Source of the DNA: Owenweeksia hongkongensis DSM 17368
Lineage (GTDB): Bacteria; Bacteroidota; Bacteroidia; Flavobacteriales; Schleiferiaceae
Length of the DNA: 49,897 bases
NCBI GenBank assembly: GCA_945865885.1
Contig: CAMBEZ010000010.1
Location: forward strand, 1 to 49,897
Direction of reading: 5' to 3'
Part shown: one piece after another, positions 1-7,122 of the stretch
Position numbering within the stretch: the stretch's first letter is position 1
How the letters are laid out: each line of letters begins with the position of its first letter
Program-made: the position numbers and the translations under genes
The notes under the pieces: model-generated
Databases searched by the model: none
The model's input: only the letters and a program-made list of their open reading frames with translations
What the model was told of the DNA's origin: nothing

Positions 1-160
1 CTGCGTACAAACGGTCTCGACGGTCCGCATCCAAAACGTGGTTCTCAATAGCGATGAAACCCAGTTCGGTGTACGTGCGTCCCAACTCCTGAACGAAGGC
101 GTTTTTTTGTTCCGGCGTTCCGTCCGTAAAATGGTTGAGGGATAGGGTAGGGAGTTGCAT
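1..160 (-). CDS. 2OG-Fe(II) oxygenase, N-terminal fragment (isopenicillin N synthase-like family), cut by window edge
   Basis: Reading leftward from an ATG at 160, the first 53 residues begin MQLPTLSLNHF and continue to an ELGFIAIENH segment. This matches the N-terminal domain (DIOX_N) of isopenicillin N synthase/flavonol synthase-like non-heme iron oxygenases: the 'P.idl..f' start and the 'GF..i.NH' strand. Enzymes of this family use Fe(II), O2 and 2-oxoglutarate. The catalytic His-x-Asp...His core lies outside the window, so activity and substrate cannot be judged. The gene is divergent from the E1 gene, and a TATCTTTG box on this strand lies 23 nt upstream. The family call rests on a short stretch. 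Confidence 0.65.
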   Translation of the reverse strand, partial: MQLPTLSLNHFTDGTPEQKNAFVQELGRTYTELGFIAIENHVLDADRRDRLYA

Positions 161-183
161 GAGGCGCGGTATTTTTAGGCAAT

Positions 184-191
184 CAAAGATA
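184..191 (-). promoter_or_regulatory. Bacteroidota -7 box (TATCTTTG) for the oxygenase gene
   Basis: CAAAGATA on the plus strand is TATCTTTG on the minus strand, a perfect TAnnTTTG element. It lies 23 nt upstream of the ATG at 160 and only 8 bp from the oppositely directed box at 200-207, so the two divergent promoters must overlap. Confidence 0.6.
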
Positions 192-199
192 ATGCGTCC

Positions 200-207
200 T
201 ACCTTTG
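200..207 (+). promoter_or_regulatory. Bacteroidota -7 box (TACCTTTG) for the E1 gene
   Basis: A perfect TAnnTTTG element with 19 nt to the ATG at 227. A T-rich stretch near 171-177 may serve as a weak -33 element. It is divergent from and overlapping the promoter at 184-191. Confidence 0.6.
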
Positions 208-226
208 AGGCACTCAGAAAAGCAAC

Positions 227-2230
227 ATGTTTCCGAAAAATCTACCCCCTCTTTCTTTTGATGCAACCGCAGCAGACCAGGAACTTTGCCTTCACCTGTA
301 CCGCCACCTTTTGCGCCCCCGCATGATTGAAGAAAAAATGTTGGTGGCGTTGCGCCAAGGCAGAATTTCCAAATGGTTTTCCTCCTACGGCCAAGAAGCG
401 GTTTCCGTGGGTACCGCGTTGGCCATGCAACCGGACGAAACCATCCTCACCATGCACCGAAACTTGGGCGTTTTTACGGCTCGGGAAGTTCCTTTGTTTC
501 GACTTTTTTCTCAGTTTCAAGGCAAATTAACTGGTTTCACCAAGGGACGAGATCGCTCGTTTCACTTTGGCTCCAAGGAACACCACCTGGTGGGCATGAT
601 TTCCCATTTAGGACCCCAATTGGGTGTTGCGGATGGAATTGCCTTGTCCCACAAACTCAAAAAGGAAAAGAAAGCCACGTTGGTCTTTACGGGCGACGGT
701 GGAGCGTCCGAAGGCGATTTTCACGAAGCATTAAACGTCGCTTCTGTATGGGGTTTGCCGGTATTGTTTGTGGTGGAGAACAACCAATGGGGATTGAGTA
801 CTCCGTCTCGCGAGCAGTTCAACTTTGATTCCTTTTTGGTCAAGGGTCCGGCCTACGGAATGGAGGCGCACAGCATCGACGGCAACAACATTTTGGACGT
901 CTACAGAAAAGCGAAGGAACTCACCGAATCCATGCGCGAAAATCCGCGTCCGGTTCTACTGGAATGCAAAACCTTTCGGGTGCGCGGCCACGAAGAAGCC
1001 TCCGGAACCAAATACTATCCGGAAGGCCTTATTGATGCTTGGTCTGAGCGCGATCCTGTGGATGCCTTTGGCGCCTTTTTGGAAAAGAAAAAGTGGCTTT
1101 CTGCCAAAGAGCGCGAAACCTGGAAACAGGAGGAGAAAGAGGCCATCCAACAGGCGCTTGAAGACGCATTATTGGAACCGGAACCCGTCTGGGATGAAGC
1201 AGCAGAGCGTGCTGATCTTTTCGCGCCTTCCCCCGCTTCAGTAACTCCTGCACCGAACGCCTCAAGCAAAGAAATGCGCCTCATAGACGCCATCAGCGAC
1301 GGTTTGCGCGAGTCCATGCGGCGGCACCCGGAATTGGTCCTCATGGGGCAAGACATTGGGGCGTACGGTGGAGTATTTAAAGTGACCGACGGTTTTGTGA
1401 ACGAATTTGGTGCCGAACGCGTGCGCAACACTCCCTTGTGCGAAGCCGCGATTTTGGGTGCTGGTTTGGGACTGAGCGTTCGCGGCATGAAGGCCATGGT
1501 GGAAATGCAATTTTCCGACTTTGTTACCGAGGGCTTTACCCAGATCGTGAACAACTTGGCTAAAATTCATTGGCGCTGGGGGCAACAGGCAGACGTTGTG
1601 GTGCGCATGCCCACCGGCGCCGGTGTTGCCGCAGGCCCATTTCACTCCCAATCCACAGAGGCCTGGTTTGCACACACGCCAGGATTAAAAGTGGTTTATC
1701 CTGCATTTCCGGCCGACGCCAAAGGACTGTTGTGTGCCGCATTTGACGACCCCAATCCGGTGTTGTTTTTTGAACACAAAGCGTTGTACCGCAGCCTCTC
1801 CCAATCCGTCCCGGAAGGATACTACAGCCTACCCTTGGGCGAAGCAGCCGTTTTGCGTGAAGGTTGCCAAGCAACCGTCATCACCTACGGCATGGGCGTG
1901 CATTGGGCCTTGGAAGTGGCCAACAAACGTCCGGAGTGGGATTTGGAAATCATTGATCTGCGCACGATTCAACCTTTGGATTGGAAAACGTTGGAAAAAA
2001 GTGCACAAAAAACAGGGCGAGTTTTGGTCTTGCAAGAAGATGTATTGTTTGGCGGGGTAGCGTCCGATATTGCTGCCCACATCAACGAGCGTTGTTTTGA
2101 ATTTTTGGACGCACCTGTGGTGCGTGTCGCCAGCGCGGACACCCCCATACCGTTTGCGGCGTCGTTAGAAAAAGGATTTTTAGCTTCGTATAAATTTGAA
2201 AATTCGTTGGAGAAATTAATCGCTTTTTGA
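227..2230 (+). CDS. 2-oxoacid dehydrogenase E1 component, fused alpha and beta subunits (branched-chain/pyruvate type)
   Basis: This 667-residue protein carries both halves of a thiamine-diphosphate-dependent E1. The alpha-type domain spans about residues 20-320, with the TPP motif GDGGASEGDF near residue 156 and the closing NN about 28 residues later. The beta-type transketolase pyrimidine and C-terminal domains start near residue 350 (MRLIDAISDGL) and include GQDIGAYGGVF. E1 decarboxylates a 2-oxoacid and passes the acyl group to the lipoyl E2. Single-chain alpha-beta E1s are common in Bacteroidota and are usually annotated as 2-oxoisovalerate dehydrogenase; the exact substrate is not decidable here. 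The gene stands alone, with no E2 or E3 beside it. The start follows a good promoter by 19 nt. Confidence 0.92.
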   Translation: MFPKNLPPLSFDATAADQELCLHLYRHLLRPRMIEEKMLVALRQGRISKWFSSYGQEAVSVGTALAMQPDETILTMHRNLGVFTAREVPLFRLFSQFQGKLTGFTKGRDRSFHFGSKEHHLVGMISHLGPQLGVADGIALSHKLKKEKKATLVFTGDGGASEGDFHEALNVASVWGLPVLFVVENNQWGLSTPSREQFNFDSFLVKGPAYGMEAHSIDGNNILDVYRKAKELTESMRENPRPVLLECKTFRVRGHEEASGTKYYPEGLIDAWSERDPVDAFGAFLEKKKWLSAKERETWKQEEKEAIQQALEDALLEPEPVWDEAAERADLFAPSPASVTPAPNASSKEMRLIDAISDGLRESMRRHPELVLMGQDIGAYGGVFKVTDGFVNEFGAERVRNTPLCEAAILGAGLGLSVRGMKAMVEMQFSDFVTEGFTQIVNNLAKIHWRWGQQADVVVRMPTGAGVAAGPFHSQSTEAWFAHTPGLKVVYPAFPADAKGLLCAAFDDPNPVLFFEHKALYRSLSQSVPEGYYSLPLGEAAVLREGCQATVITYGMGVHWALEVANKRPEWDLEIIDLRTIQPLDWKTLEKSAQKTGRVLVLQEDVLFGGVASDIAAHINERCFEFLDAPVVRVASADTPIPFAASLEKGFLASYKFENSLEKLIAF

Positions 2231-2324
2231 ATTCCCATGGACGGTTATATTCGATTGAAACGGGTGTATAATGATTGAGTGGAGTTATTAACAATTGTGT
2301 TTATAGTTGTTGGTATTTTGTGGT

Positions 2325-2355
2325 TTTGTTCTTTTAATTTATTGTCTTACTTTTG
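2325..2355 (+). promoter_or_regulatory. Full Bacteroidota promoter (TTTG, 19 bp, TACTTTTG)
   Basis: TTTG ends at 2328, a 19-bp spacer follows, then TACTTTTG at 2348-2355. It drives the 75-residue orphan gene with a 31-nt leader. It is one of the most complete matches to the two-part consensus in the window and lies in an AT-rich intergenic stretch (2231-2386) in which I see nothing else. Confidence 0.7.
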
Positions 2356-2386
2356 AACCGGTTTGGTAACACTAAAAACAAAAAAA

Positions 2387-2614
2387 ATGAAACCTAAAGA
2401 ACTGGTTGCTCATCTGCGCAAGAATCAAAACAACAACAAATCTTTGAAGACGGTTTTCGCAACCCAATTCTTGGGCAAGTTGGAGAGTGAGGAATTGGAC
2501 GGTTTGATGAAATCCATCAACCACGAAAAAAATCGTCGCGATGTAGCGGTCATCAATGAGAAGATTGAATTCTTGAAATCCAAAGGTTTTGAAGTAATTC
2601 AGTCCGCAAAGTAA
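2387..2614 (+). CDS. Small charged hypothetical protein (75 aa)
   Basis: MKPKELVAHLRKNQ opens a 75-residue, lysine/glutamate-rich, cysteine-free protein that looks all-helical. It has no signal peptide or membrane segment. I do not recognise a family. The ATG at 2387 is preferred over an upstream TTG at 2363 because of the methionine context and the A-rich stretch just before it. The gene is monocistronic: it has its own strong promoter at 2325-2355 and an excellent terminator at 2636-2667. This insulated, strongly promoted layout argues for a real and probably abundant small protein. Its function is unknown. Confidence 0.75.
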   Translation: MKPKELVAHLRKNQNNNKSLKTVFATQFLGKLESEELDGLMKSINHEKNRRDVAVINEKIEFLKSKGFEVIQSAK

Positions 2615-2635
2615 TTCACCGAACGAAGTTGATGC

Positions 2636-2667
2636 GCCGCCGCCCCAAAGGGCGGCGGCTTTTTTTT
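2636..2667 (+). terminator. Rho-independent terminator of the 75-aa gene
   Basis: A ten-pair GC stem (2636-2645 with 2650-2659), a four-base loop and an eight-T run at 2660-2667. Confidence 0.9.
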
Positions 2668-2686
2668 GAAAAATAGACATTGAGGT

Positions 2687-2716
2687 TTTGCCTATTCAAA
2701 TTCCTTTGTATATTTG
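2687..2716 (+). promoter_or_regulatory. Promoter for tRNA-Val (TTTG, 18 bp, TATATTTG)
   Basis: TTTTG ends at 2690 and TATATTTG occupies 2709-2716, separated by 18 bp. The tRNA begins at 2743. Confidence 0.7.
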
Positions 2717-2742
2717 CACTCCTTAACGGGAATAACCAAAAA

Positions 2743-2817
2743 GGGTGAATAGCTCAGCTGGTTCAGAGCATCTGCCTTACAAGCAGAGGGTCCGGGGTTC
2801 GAATCCCTGTTCACCCA
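2743..2817 (+). tRNA. tRNA-Val (anticodon TAC)
   Basis: A cloverleaf folds from GGGTGAA paired with TTCACCC, with a D-arm containing AGCTCAG, an anticodon arm TCTGC-CTTACAA-GCAGA (anticodon TAC) and the T-loop GGTTCGAATCC. The discriminator is A. The 3' CCA is not encoded (the sequence continues CAA). It is a single-gene transcript between its own promoter and terminator. Confidence 0.95.
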
Positions 2818-2824
2818 CAAAAAA

Positions 2825-2847
2825 GCCTGCACATGCAGGCTTTTTTT
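2825..2847 (+). terminator. Terminator after tRNA-Val
   Basis: GCCTGC/GCAGGC stem (2825-2840) around a four-base loop, followed by seven T. It lies in the gap before the convergent msrB gene. Confidence 0.85.
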
Positions 2848-2892
2848 ATTTCTAAAGTACCGCCGCGTATGCGGTTTATCAGTGTATTTACT

Positions 2893-3399
2893 TTATTTGC
2901 CGGAGGTAGAATCGTTTACCGGCTGGAATTCCAGACTCAGGCTGTTGACGCAGTAGCGCAATCCTGTTTCGGTGGGCCCGTCGGGAAAAATATGGCCCAA
3001 ATGACCGCCGCATTGGGCACATAGAATTTCGGTCCGAATCATGCCGTGGGAAAGATCGCGCTGTTCCCGTACACGTCCTCCGGCCAACGCTGCATCAAAC
3101 GAAGGCCAGCCGCAGTGGCCGTCAAACTTGCTCTCGCTGGAAAAGAGCTCCGTGCCACAACCCGCACAGGTATACGTACCTTCTTTAAAGTGCAGGTTGT
3201 ACTCCCCAGTTCCGGGATATTCGGTTCCTTTCTCCCGAAGAATGCGGTACTGTTCGGGGCTCAATTGCGCACGCCATTCGGCTTCGCTGCGTTCAATGGG
3301 GTATTTTTCCATGTCGGAATCGGTTTTGGACTTGTTGGATACACGGCATCCGGTGGTGGTTACGGCCACCAAGAACACGCCAAGGAGGAACTGCTTCAT
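2893..3399 (-). CDS. msrB: Peptide-methionine (R)-S-oxide reductase, lipoprotein form
   Basis: MsrB reduces methionine-R-sulfoxide in proteins. The conserved core is complete: GTEYPGTGEY, the two zinc CxxC pairs (CAGC and CAQC), HCGWPSF, GGHLGHIF and the catalytic cysteine in GLRYCVNSLSL. Starting at 3399 gives 168 residues with an N-terminal hydrophobic segment ending TTTGC, a plausible lipobox, so the enzyme probably acts at the envelope. Upstream in-frame methionines would only add unrelated residues that overlap the neighbour. Its ATG overlaps the stop of the hydrolase gene as ATGA, so the two are very likely translated together. Confidence 0.93.
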   Translation of the reverse strand: MKQFLLGVFLVAVTTTGCRVSNKSKTDSDMEKYPIERSEAEWRAQLSPEQYRILREKGTEYPGTGEYNLHFKEGTYTCAGCGTELFSSESKFDGHCGWPSFDAALAGGRVREQRDLSHGMIRTEILCAQCGGHLGHIFPDGPTETGLRYCVNSLSLEFQPVNDSTSGK

Positions 3400-4259
3400 T
3401 GGTGTAGATAACCCACAACTGCCTCCCATGTTTCCGAACGCCACAAAATCTTTCGGTGTCCCAGTGGGGAAGTGGCAACGAGGGTACTTTGCGGAAAATG
3501 GTCGTGAAGGCATTCTGCATCGGAGAACGGAACTTCCACGTCGTCCGGGGAGTGTACGACCAGCAGCGCTCCTGTATGCTTTGCTAAGTGGGGAGAATAG
3601 AGATGCGGGTCTGAGCCCAGTTCGTGGGTTACGCGTTCAAACAGTCGATCCACATACCGTAGGGGCAAACCCGACTGCCGAATAAATTCATGAAATACGC
3701 GATCGGTTTTTGCAAAAGAACTGATCGTTACCAGTTTGTCCCATTTGCTTCCGTGGTCCGCAGACATCAATAGCGCTCCGCCGCCTAAACTGTGCCCTAC
3801 ACCGGCGCTAAAAGGGCCATGATGTTCCTGCAACCACGAGGCCAACTGGGCAAAATCGCGCAACGAACTGAACCCAGTTTGTCCTGCAACGTGGCCCGGT
3901 GCAACGGGTACCCAGCAATCAAAGCCAGCAGCATGAAGTGCCTGAACTACACCCCCCATTTGGGTTGGGCGTCCGCTCCAGCCGTGCAGCACCAATACCC
4001 GTCCTTGGAATGGGCAATTCTGCGCTGCAGCAACCACCGCAATTGGTAAAACGCCCCACGGAGTGGGTGTCTGCGTCCAGGTCCATTGCTTTAAATAGGT
4101 TTGTTCGCGTTCCGGCGTTTGATGCGGTCTTGGAAGGAAAAACAAGCGATACAACACCCCAAATGCGGCACGCTCAGAGAAAAAGTGCAGCAATTTTAGC
4201 CCCCATTTGATGCTTTTTGGAAACAAGGAAAAGGGTTGAGGTGAATTACTTTTGGCCAT
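3396..4259 (-). CDS. Alpha/beta hydrolase fold protein
   Basis: A 287-residue alpha/beta hydrolase: an oxyanion-region HGWSGRPTQMG, the nucleophile elbow GHSLGGG (Ser), a late acid in HSPDDVEVPF and a catalytic histidine in PLGHRKIL. The substrate is unknown. Esterases and lipases of this shape are diverse. It has no signal peptide, though residues 14-35 are mildly hydrophobic. ATG 4259 is chosen over 4298 because only the downstream reading fits the family. A one-base-shortened box, TACTTTG on this strand at 4296-4302, is the only promoter-like element, 36 nt upstream. It is first in a two-gene operon with msrB. Confidence 0.85.
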   Translation of the reverse strand: MAKSNSPQPFSLFPKSIKWGLKLLHFFSERAAFGVLYRLFFLPRPHQTPEREQTYLKQWTWTQTPTPWGVLPIAVVAAAQNCPFQGRVLVLHGWSGRPTQMGGVVQALHAAGFDCWVPVAPGHVAGQTGFSSLRDFAQLASWLQEHHGPFSAGVGHSLGGGALLMSADHGSKWDKLVTISSFAKTDRVFHEFIRQSGLPLRYVDRLFERVTHELGSDPHLYSPHLAKHTGALLVVHSPDDVEVPFSDAECLHDHFPQSTLVATSPLGHRKILWRSETWEAVVGYLHQ

Positions 4260-4326
4260 GTTCGTTTGTTGCGGGTTGGTCGCCCTTGATGCCAGCAAAG
4301 TAGTTCAAGATCTGCTGCGATCGGGC

Positions 4327-4354
4327 AAAAAAAAAGTCCGCACCGGGCGGACTT
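4327..4354 (-). terminator. Terminator of the tRNA-Lys/tRNA-Leu transcript
   Basis: AAGTCCGC (4334-4341) pairs with GCGGACTT (4347-4354). On the minus strand it is followed by a nine-T run (4327-4335 read in reverse). Confidence 0.88.
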
Positions 4355-4363
4355 AAAACGATT

Positions 4364-4449
4364 TGGTGCCCTGGACTGGACTCGAACCAGCACGACCGTA
4401 GGTCACCACCCCCTCAAGATGGCATGTCTACCAATTTCACCACCAGGGC
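4364..4449 (-). tRNA. tRNA-Leu (anticodon GAG)
   Basis: Acceptor GCCCTGG pairs with CCAGGGC. The anticodon arm CCATC-TTGAGGG-GGTGG gives GAG. A long variable arm marks a class II tRNA, and the T-loop GGTTCGAGTCC is present. The terminal CCA is encoded at 4364-4366, unlike the other two tRNAs in the window. It is cotranscribed downstream of tRNA-Lys. Confidence 0.94.
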
Positions 4450-4454
4450 CTTTG

Positions 4455-4527
4455 TGACTTGGCTGGGATTCGAACCCAGGGCCCATACATTAAAAGTGTA
4501 TTGCTCTACCAGCTGAGCTACCAAGTC
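4455..4527 (-). tRNA. tRNA-Lys (anticodon TTT)
   Basis: Acceptor GACTTGG pairs with CCAAGTC. The D-arm contains GCTCAGCTGGTAGAGC, the anticodon arm ATACA-CTTTTAA-TGTAT reads TTT, and the T-loop is standard. CCA is not encoded. It lies 5 bp upstream of tRNA-Leu on the same strand. Confidence 0.95.
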
Positions 4528-4549
4528 AAAGCTTCTCTCAAAGCGGGTG

Positions 4550-4557
4550 CAAATATA
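4550..4557 (-). promoter_or_regulatory. -7 box (TATATTTG) for the tRNA-Lys/Leu transcript
   Basis: CAAATATA on the plus strand is TATATTTG on the minus strand, 22 nt from the tRNA-Lys 5' end. No convincing -33 element is visible at the usual spacing. Confidence 0.55.
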
Positions 4558-4594
4558 CATACCCTTTTCAAAAAAACCTATACTCAAAGGCGAT

Positions 4595-4602
4595 TACCTT
4601 TG
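4595..4602 (+). promoter_or_regulatory. -7 box (TACCTTTG) giving a predicted leaderless aroK mRNA
   Basis: A perfect TAnnTTTG, with only TTTTT between it and the ATG at 4608. Transcription from such a box should start at or next to the A of the ATG. Confidence 0.6.
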
Positions 4603-4607
4603 TTTTT

Positions 4608-5159
4608 ATGAAGGGACTGGTTCGACCCGTTGTTTTGGTGGGCTACATGGCTGCTGGTAAATCTACAACAGCCAGACTATTGGCCCAAAGCTGGTCCGTT
4701 CCTTCGTTGGACTTGGATCAAGTTGTAGAAAAAACTACGCGTCTATCGCCGGCGGAATGGCTGCGAACCAAGGGTGAAGTAGCCTTTCGAAAAACGGAAG
4801 CAGCCGTTCTGCGGGAATTGAATTGGGCTGAACCCTTCGTACTGGCGAGCGGCGGTGGCACCCCGTGCTACGCTGGAAACATGGATTTTATGCGGCAACA
4901 GGCCTTAGTGGTTTACCTGCAGTGGCCGGTATCGGTCTTGGTGGATCGCTTGCGGTTGCTGCGTACCTCCAGACCGCTTTTGGACGGAGTGGCCGACGAT
5001 CATTTGCCCGCGTATGTTGGGGCACATATACTCGAACGGAACTACTACTACGCACAAGCTCCGGTACGGGTTCTCTTGGATCCACACGAAAGCGAATTAG
5101 CGTCTGCGGAACGCATACGCTTGGCCTGTGAGGCCGCAATGGAGTCAGTCCCGGAGTGA
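4608..5159 (+). CDS. aroK: Shikimate kinase
   Basis: Shikimate kinase phosphorylates shikimate with ATP in the chorismate pathway. The 183-residue protein has the P-loop GYMAAGKST near residue 12, the shikimate-binding DLDQ near residue 36, the invariant GGGTP near residue 83 and the lid arginines in LLRTSRPLL. Length is normal for the family. The start codon lies 5 nt from a TACCTTTG box. Its last 15 bp overlap the 3' end of the convergent phosphoribosyltransferase gene. No other aromatic-pathway gene is adjacent. Confidence 0.93.
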   Translation: MKGLVRPVVLVGYMAAGKSTTARLLAQSWSVPSLDLDQVVEKTTRLSPAEWLRTKGEVAFRKTEAAVLRELNWAEPFVLASGGGTPCYAGNMDFMRQQALVVYLQWPVSVLVDRLRLLRTSRPLLDGVADDHLPAYVGAHILERNYYYAQAPVRVLLDPHESELASAERIRLACEAAMESVPE

Positions 5160-5654
5160 AACCGTAATGGCTCCCGTGCCGTGGAAATGAACGTCTACGT
5201 GGTCCTTTAAGCTAGTGCTCAGGGACAAGCCCTTGATGTCCGCCTTGATAGGGAAGGACTTGTGGTTTCGGTCCACCAAAACTACTGTGGTCAAGCGTTT
5301 GAGCGGAGCTTGCAGCAGGTGATGAACCCCATAAATCAACGTGGCTCCGGAGTTTAAAACGTCGTCCACGAGAACCACGCATCGGTTGTTCAGTTCTTCC
5401 ACCGGCCGGCTGCATACGGTGGGTCCGGCGTGCGGGTTGCGTTTGTTGACGGAGAGTTCCACCAATACTACAGACATCGAACTGCGTGACCGAACTCGTT
5501 CCACCAGGTGCTCCGCCAATTTGTATCCTGATTGAGCCATGCCCACCACCACCAAATCCAACTCGCCCCAGTGGCGCTCTGTTATTTCCCAGGCCATGCG
5601 GTCTAGTTTGCGGTTGACCGCATCCGCGTCCAGAATGTGTTGTGCAGTGGGCAT
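5145..5654 (-). CDS. PyrR-like phosphoribosyltransferase
   Basis: A 169-residue type I phosphoribosyltransferase. The PRPP-binding signature VVLVDDVLNSGATL sits at about residues 93-106, preceded by the GMAQSGYKLAE loop. The overall pattern, with the VELSVNKRN strand and the late HFHGTGAITVSL, resembles PyrR-type uracil phosphoribosyltransferase/regulators. Whether it attenuates pyr operons or only transfers uracil cannot be told. It is convergent with aroK with a 15-bp 3' overlap. Its ATG lies 4 nt from a TATCTTTC box, predicting a leaderless mRNA. Confidence 0.8.
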   Translation of the reverse strand: MPTAQHILDADAVNRKLDRMAWEITERHWGELDLVVVGMAQSGYKLAEHLVERVRSRSSMSVVLVELSVNKRNPHAGPTVCSRPVEELNNRCVVLVDDVLNSGATLIYGVHHLLQAPLKRLTTVVLVDRNHKSFPIKADIKGLSLSTSLKDHVDVHFHGTGAITVSLRD

Positions 5655-5658
5655 GGTG

Positions 5659-5666
5659 GAAAGATA
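5659..5666 (-). promoter_or_regulatory. Near-consensus -7 box (TATCTTTC) for the phosphoribosyltransferase
   Basis: GAAAGATA on the plus strand is TATCTTTC on the minus strand, one base from TAnnTTTG, with 4 nt to the ATG at 5654. Confidence 0.45.
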
Positions 5667-5674
5667 CGGAGGAT

Positions 5675-7081
5675 TTAGCGGAGGGTCAAGCGTGCAATGC
5701 TTTCCATGTGGTGCGTCTGTGGAAAAAGATCCACCGGTTGCACGGTATCCACACGGTAGACGCTCTGCAGCAATTCTAAATCCCGAGCCTGTGTGGCACT
5801 GTTGCAGCTGACATACACGAGTTTAGGCGCCTTCAGTTCAATTAATTGCTCCACTACTTTGGGGTGCATTCCGTCGCGCGGGGGATCCGTTACCACGGTG
5901 GTTGGCGCTCCGTGGCGGGCTATAAATTCCGGATTGAAGACCCGACGCATGTCGCCTACTTCAAAGTGAGCATTCGAAAAACCGTTGAAATGAGCATTTT
6001 CCTTGGCCGCTTCAATCGCTTCCGGAACGCTCTCAATCCCGGCAACGTATTCGGCGGTTTGGGCCAAAAACAGGGCAATGGTTCCCGTTCCGGTGTACAA
6101 GTCGTACACCCGCTCGCCGGCTTCCAGCTGGGCCATTTCCAAGGTTTTTCGGTACAAAACTTCTGCTTGGTCCGGGTTGGTTTGGTAAAAGGACTTGGGT
6201 CCAATTTGGAACCGCAAAGGGGCGCGATTGGGGACCACAGAAGCCATGCTTTCCAAAAGGAAGGGACTCCCGTAGACCAATTCCAAGGGGACGTCGTAGA
6301 TACTGTCGTTTCCTTTGGTGTTTAAACCCCAGTAAAAGCTGACCACCTCCGGAAATGCAGCCCGCAAGCCGGCAGCCAATTCGTCCAATCCCGGGTGCGG
6401 TTCCGCGTACTGAAGGATCACCATCCATTCGTTGGCCCGATTGCTGCGCAGGGTAAGCGTTCGCAAACACCCGTTTTGTTCGCGTATGTGGTAAAAGGGT
6501 ATCCCCAAGGACCTTGCCGTTTCTCGGATCCATTGCCGAATTCGATTTCCCGCATCGGGGACCAAGTGACACACGTTTACGTCCAATACTTTGTCCCACA
6601 AGCCGGGGGCGTGGAACCCCAAACCAGACCGGTCCGTAAATACCTCGCCGGAAGCCATTTCCGCCGGCGACAGCCACCGCAATGCAGAAAACGAATATTC
6701 GGTTTTGTTTCGGTACCGATAGGCCGCGGGAGCCGCCAACGGTTCCTCAAAATGAGCGGTGGTCACCTTGCCAATTCGTTCCAGGTGGTCTTGAACTTCG
6801 CGTCCTTTGAAGGCAACTTGAGCGGGATAAGCCACGTGCTGCCACTTGCAGCCCCCGCAGGAACCAAAGTGGGAACAAACGGGCTCAACGCGGTCTGGAG
6901 AAGGGATTGAAATGGATTCCAGTCGACCTTCCACGTGTCCTTTTTTCTTGCGGTACCCCACCACCGTTCCTACATCGCCTGGAGCGGCTCCGGTAACCAA
7001 AAGGGTTTTGCCTTCTGGGGTGTGCGCCACGCACACACCGCGTGATCCCGCGCGTTCAATTCGAATATTTTCCCACTTCAC
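5675..7081 (-). CDS. rlmD: 23S rRNA (uracil-C5)-methyltransferase, RlmD/RumA family
   Basis: This SAM-dependent enzyme methylates a uridine at C5 in rRNA. An N-terminal TRAM domain occupies about residues 1-60. A cysteine cluster (CSHFGSCGGCKW) supplies [4Fe-4S] ligands. The Rossmann core contains DLYTGTGTIALFLA, the DPPRDGMHPKV motif and the catalytic cysteine in YVSCNSATQARDL. 468 residues is typical. The RlmD versus RlmC/TrmA distinction is by family resemblance only. The start is a GTG at 7081: a TATCTTTG box lies exactly 4 nt upstream, and no upstream ATG is possible without crossing the promoter. Confidence 0.88.
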   Translation of the reverse strand: MKWENIRIERAGSRGVCVAHTPEGKTLLVTGAAPGDVGTVVGYRKKKGHVEGRLESISIPSPDRVEPVCSHFGSCGGCKWQHVAYPAQVAFKGREVQDHLERIGKVTTAHFEEPLAAPAAYRYRNKTEYSFSALRWLSPAEMASGEVFTDRSGLGFHAPGLWDKVLDVNVCHLVPDAGNRIRQWIRETARSLGIPFYHIREQNGCLRTLTLRSNRANEWMVILQYAEPHPGLDELAAGLRAAFPEVVSFYWGLNTKGNDSIYDVPLELVYGSPFLLESMASVVPNRAPLRFQIGPKSFYQTNPDQAEVLYRKTLEMAQLEAGERVYDLYTGTGTIALFLAQTAEYVAGIESVPEAIEAAKENAHFNGFSNAHFEVGDMRRVFNPEFIARHGAPTTVVTDPPRDGMHPKVVEQLIELKAPKLVYVSCNSATQARDLELLQSVYRVDTVQPVDLFPQTHHMESIARLTLR

Positions 7082-7085
7082 GGCG

Positions 7086-7118
7086 CAAAGATAGGCAAGC
7101 CCCTCGGCCTTATCTTTG
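7086..7118. promoter_or_regulatory. Mirror-image divergent promoters of rlmD and rocD
   Basis: CAAAGATA (7086-7093; minus-strand TATCTTTG) and TATCTTTG (7111-7118) face outward around 17 bp. Each box is followed after 4 nt by a start codon (GTG 7081, ATG 7123). Any -33 contact for one promoter must fall on the -7 box of the other. Confidence 0.65.
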
Positions 7119-7122
7119 GTAC

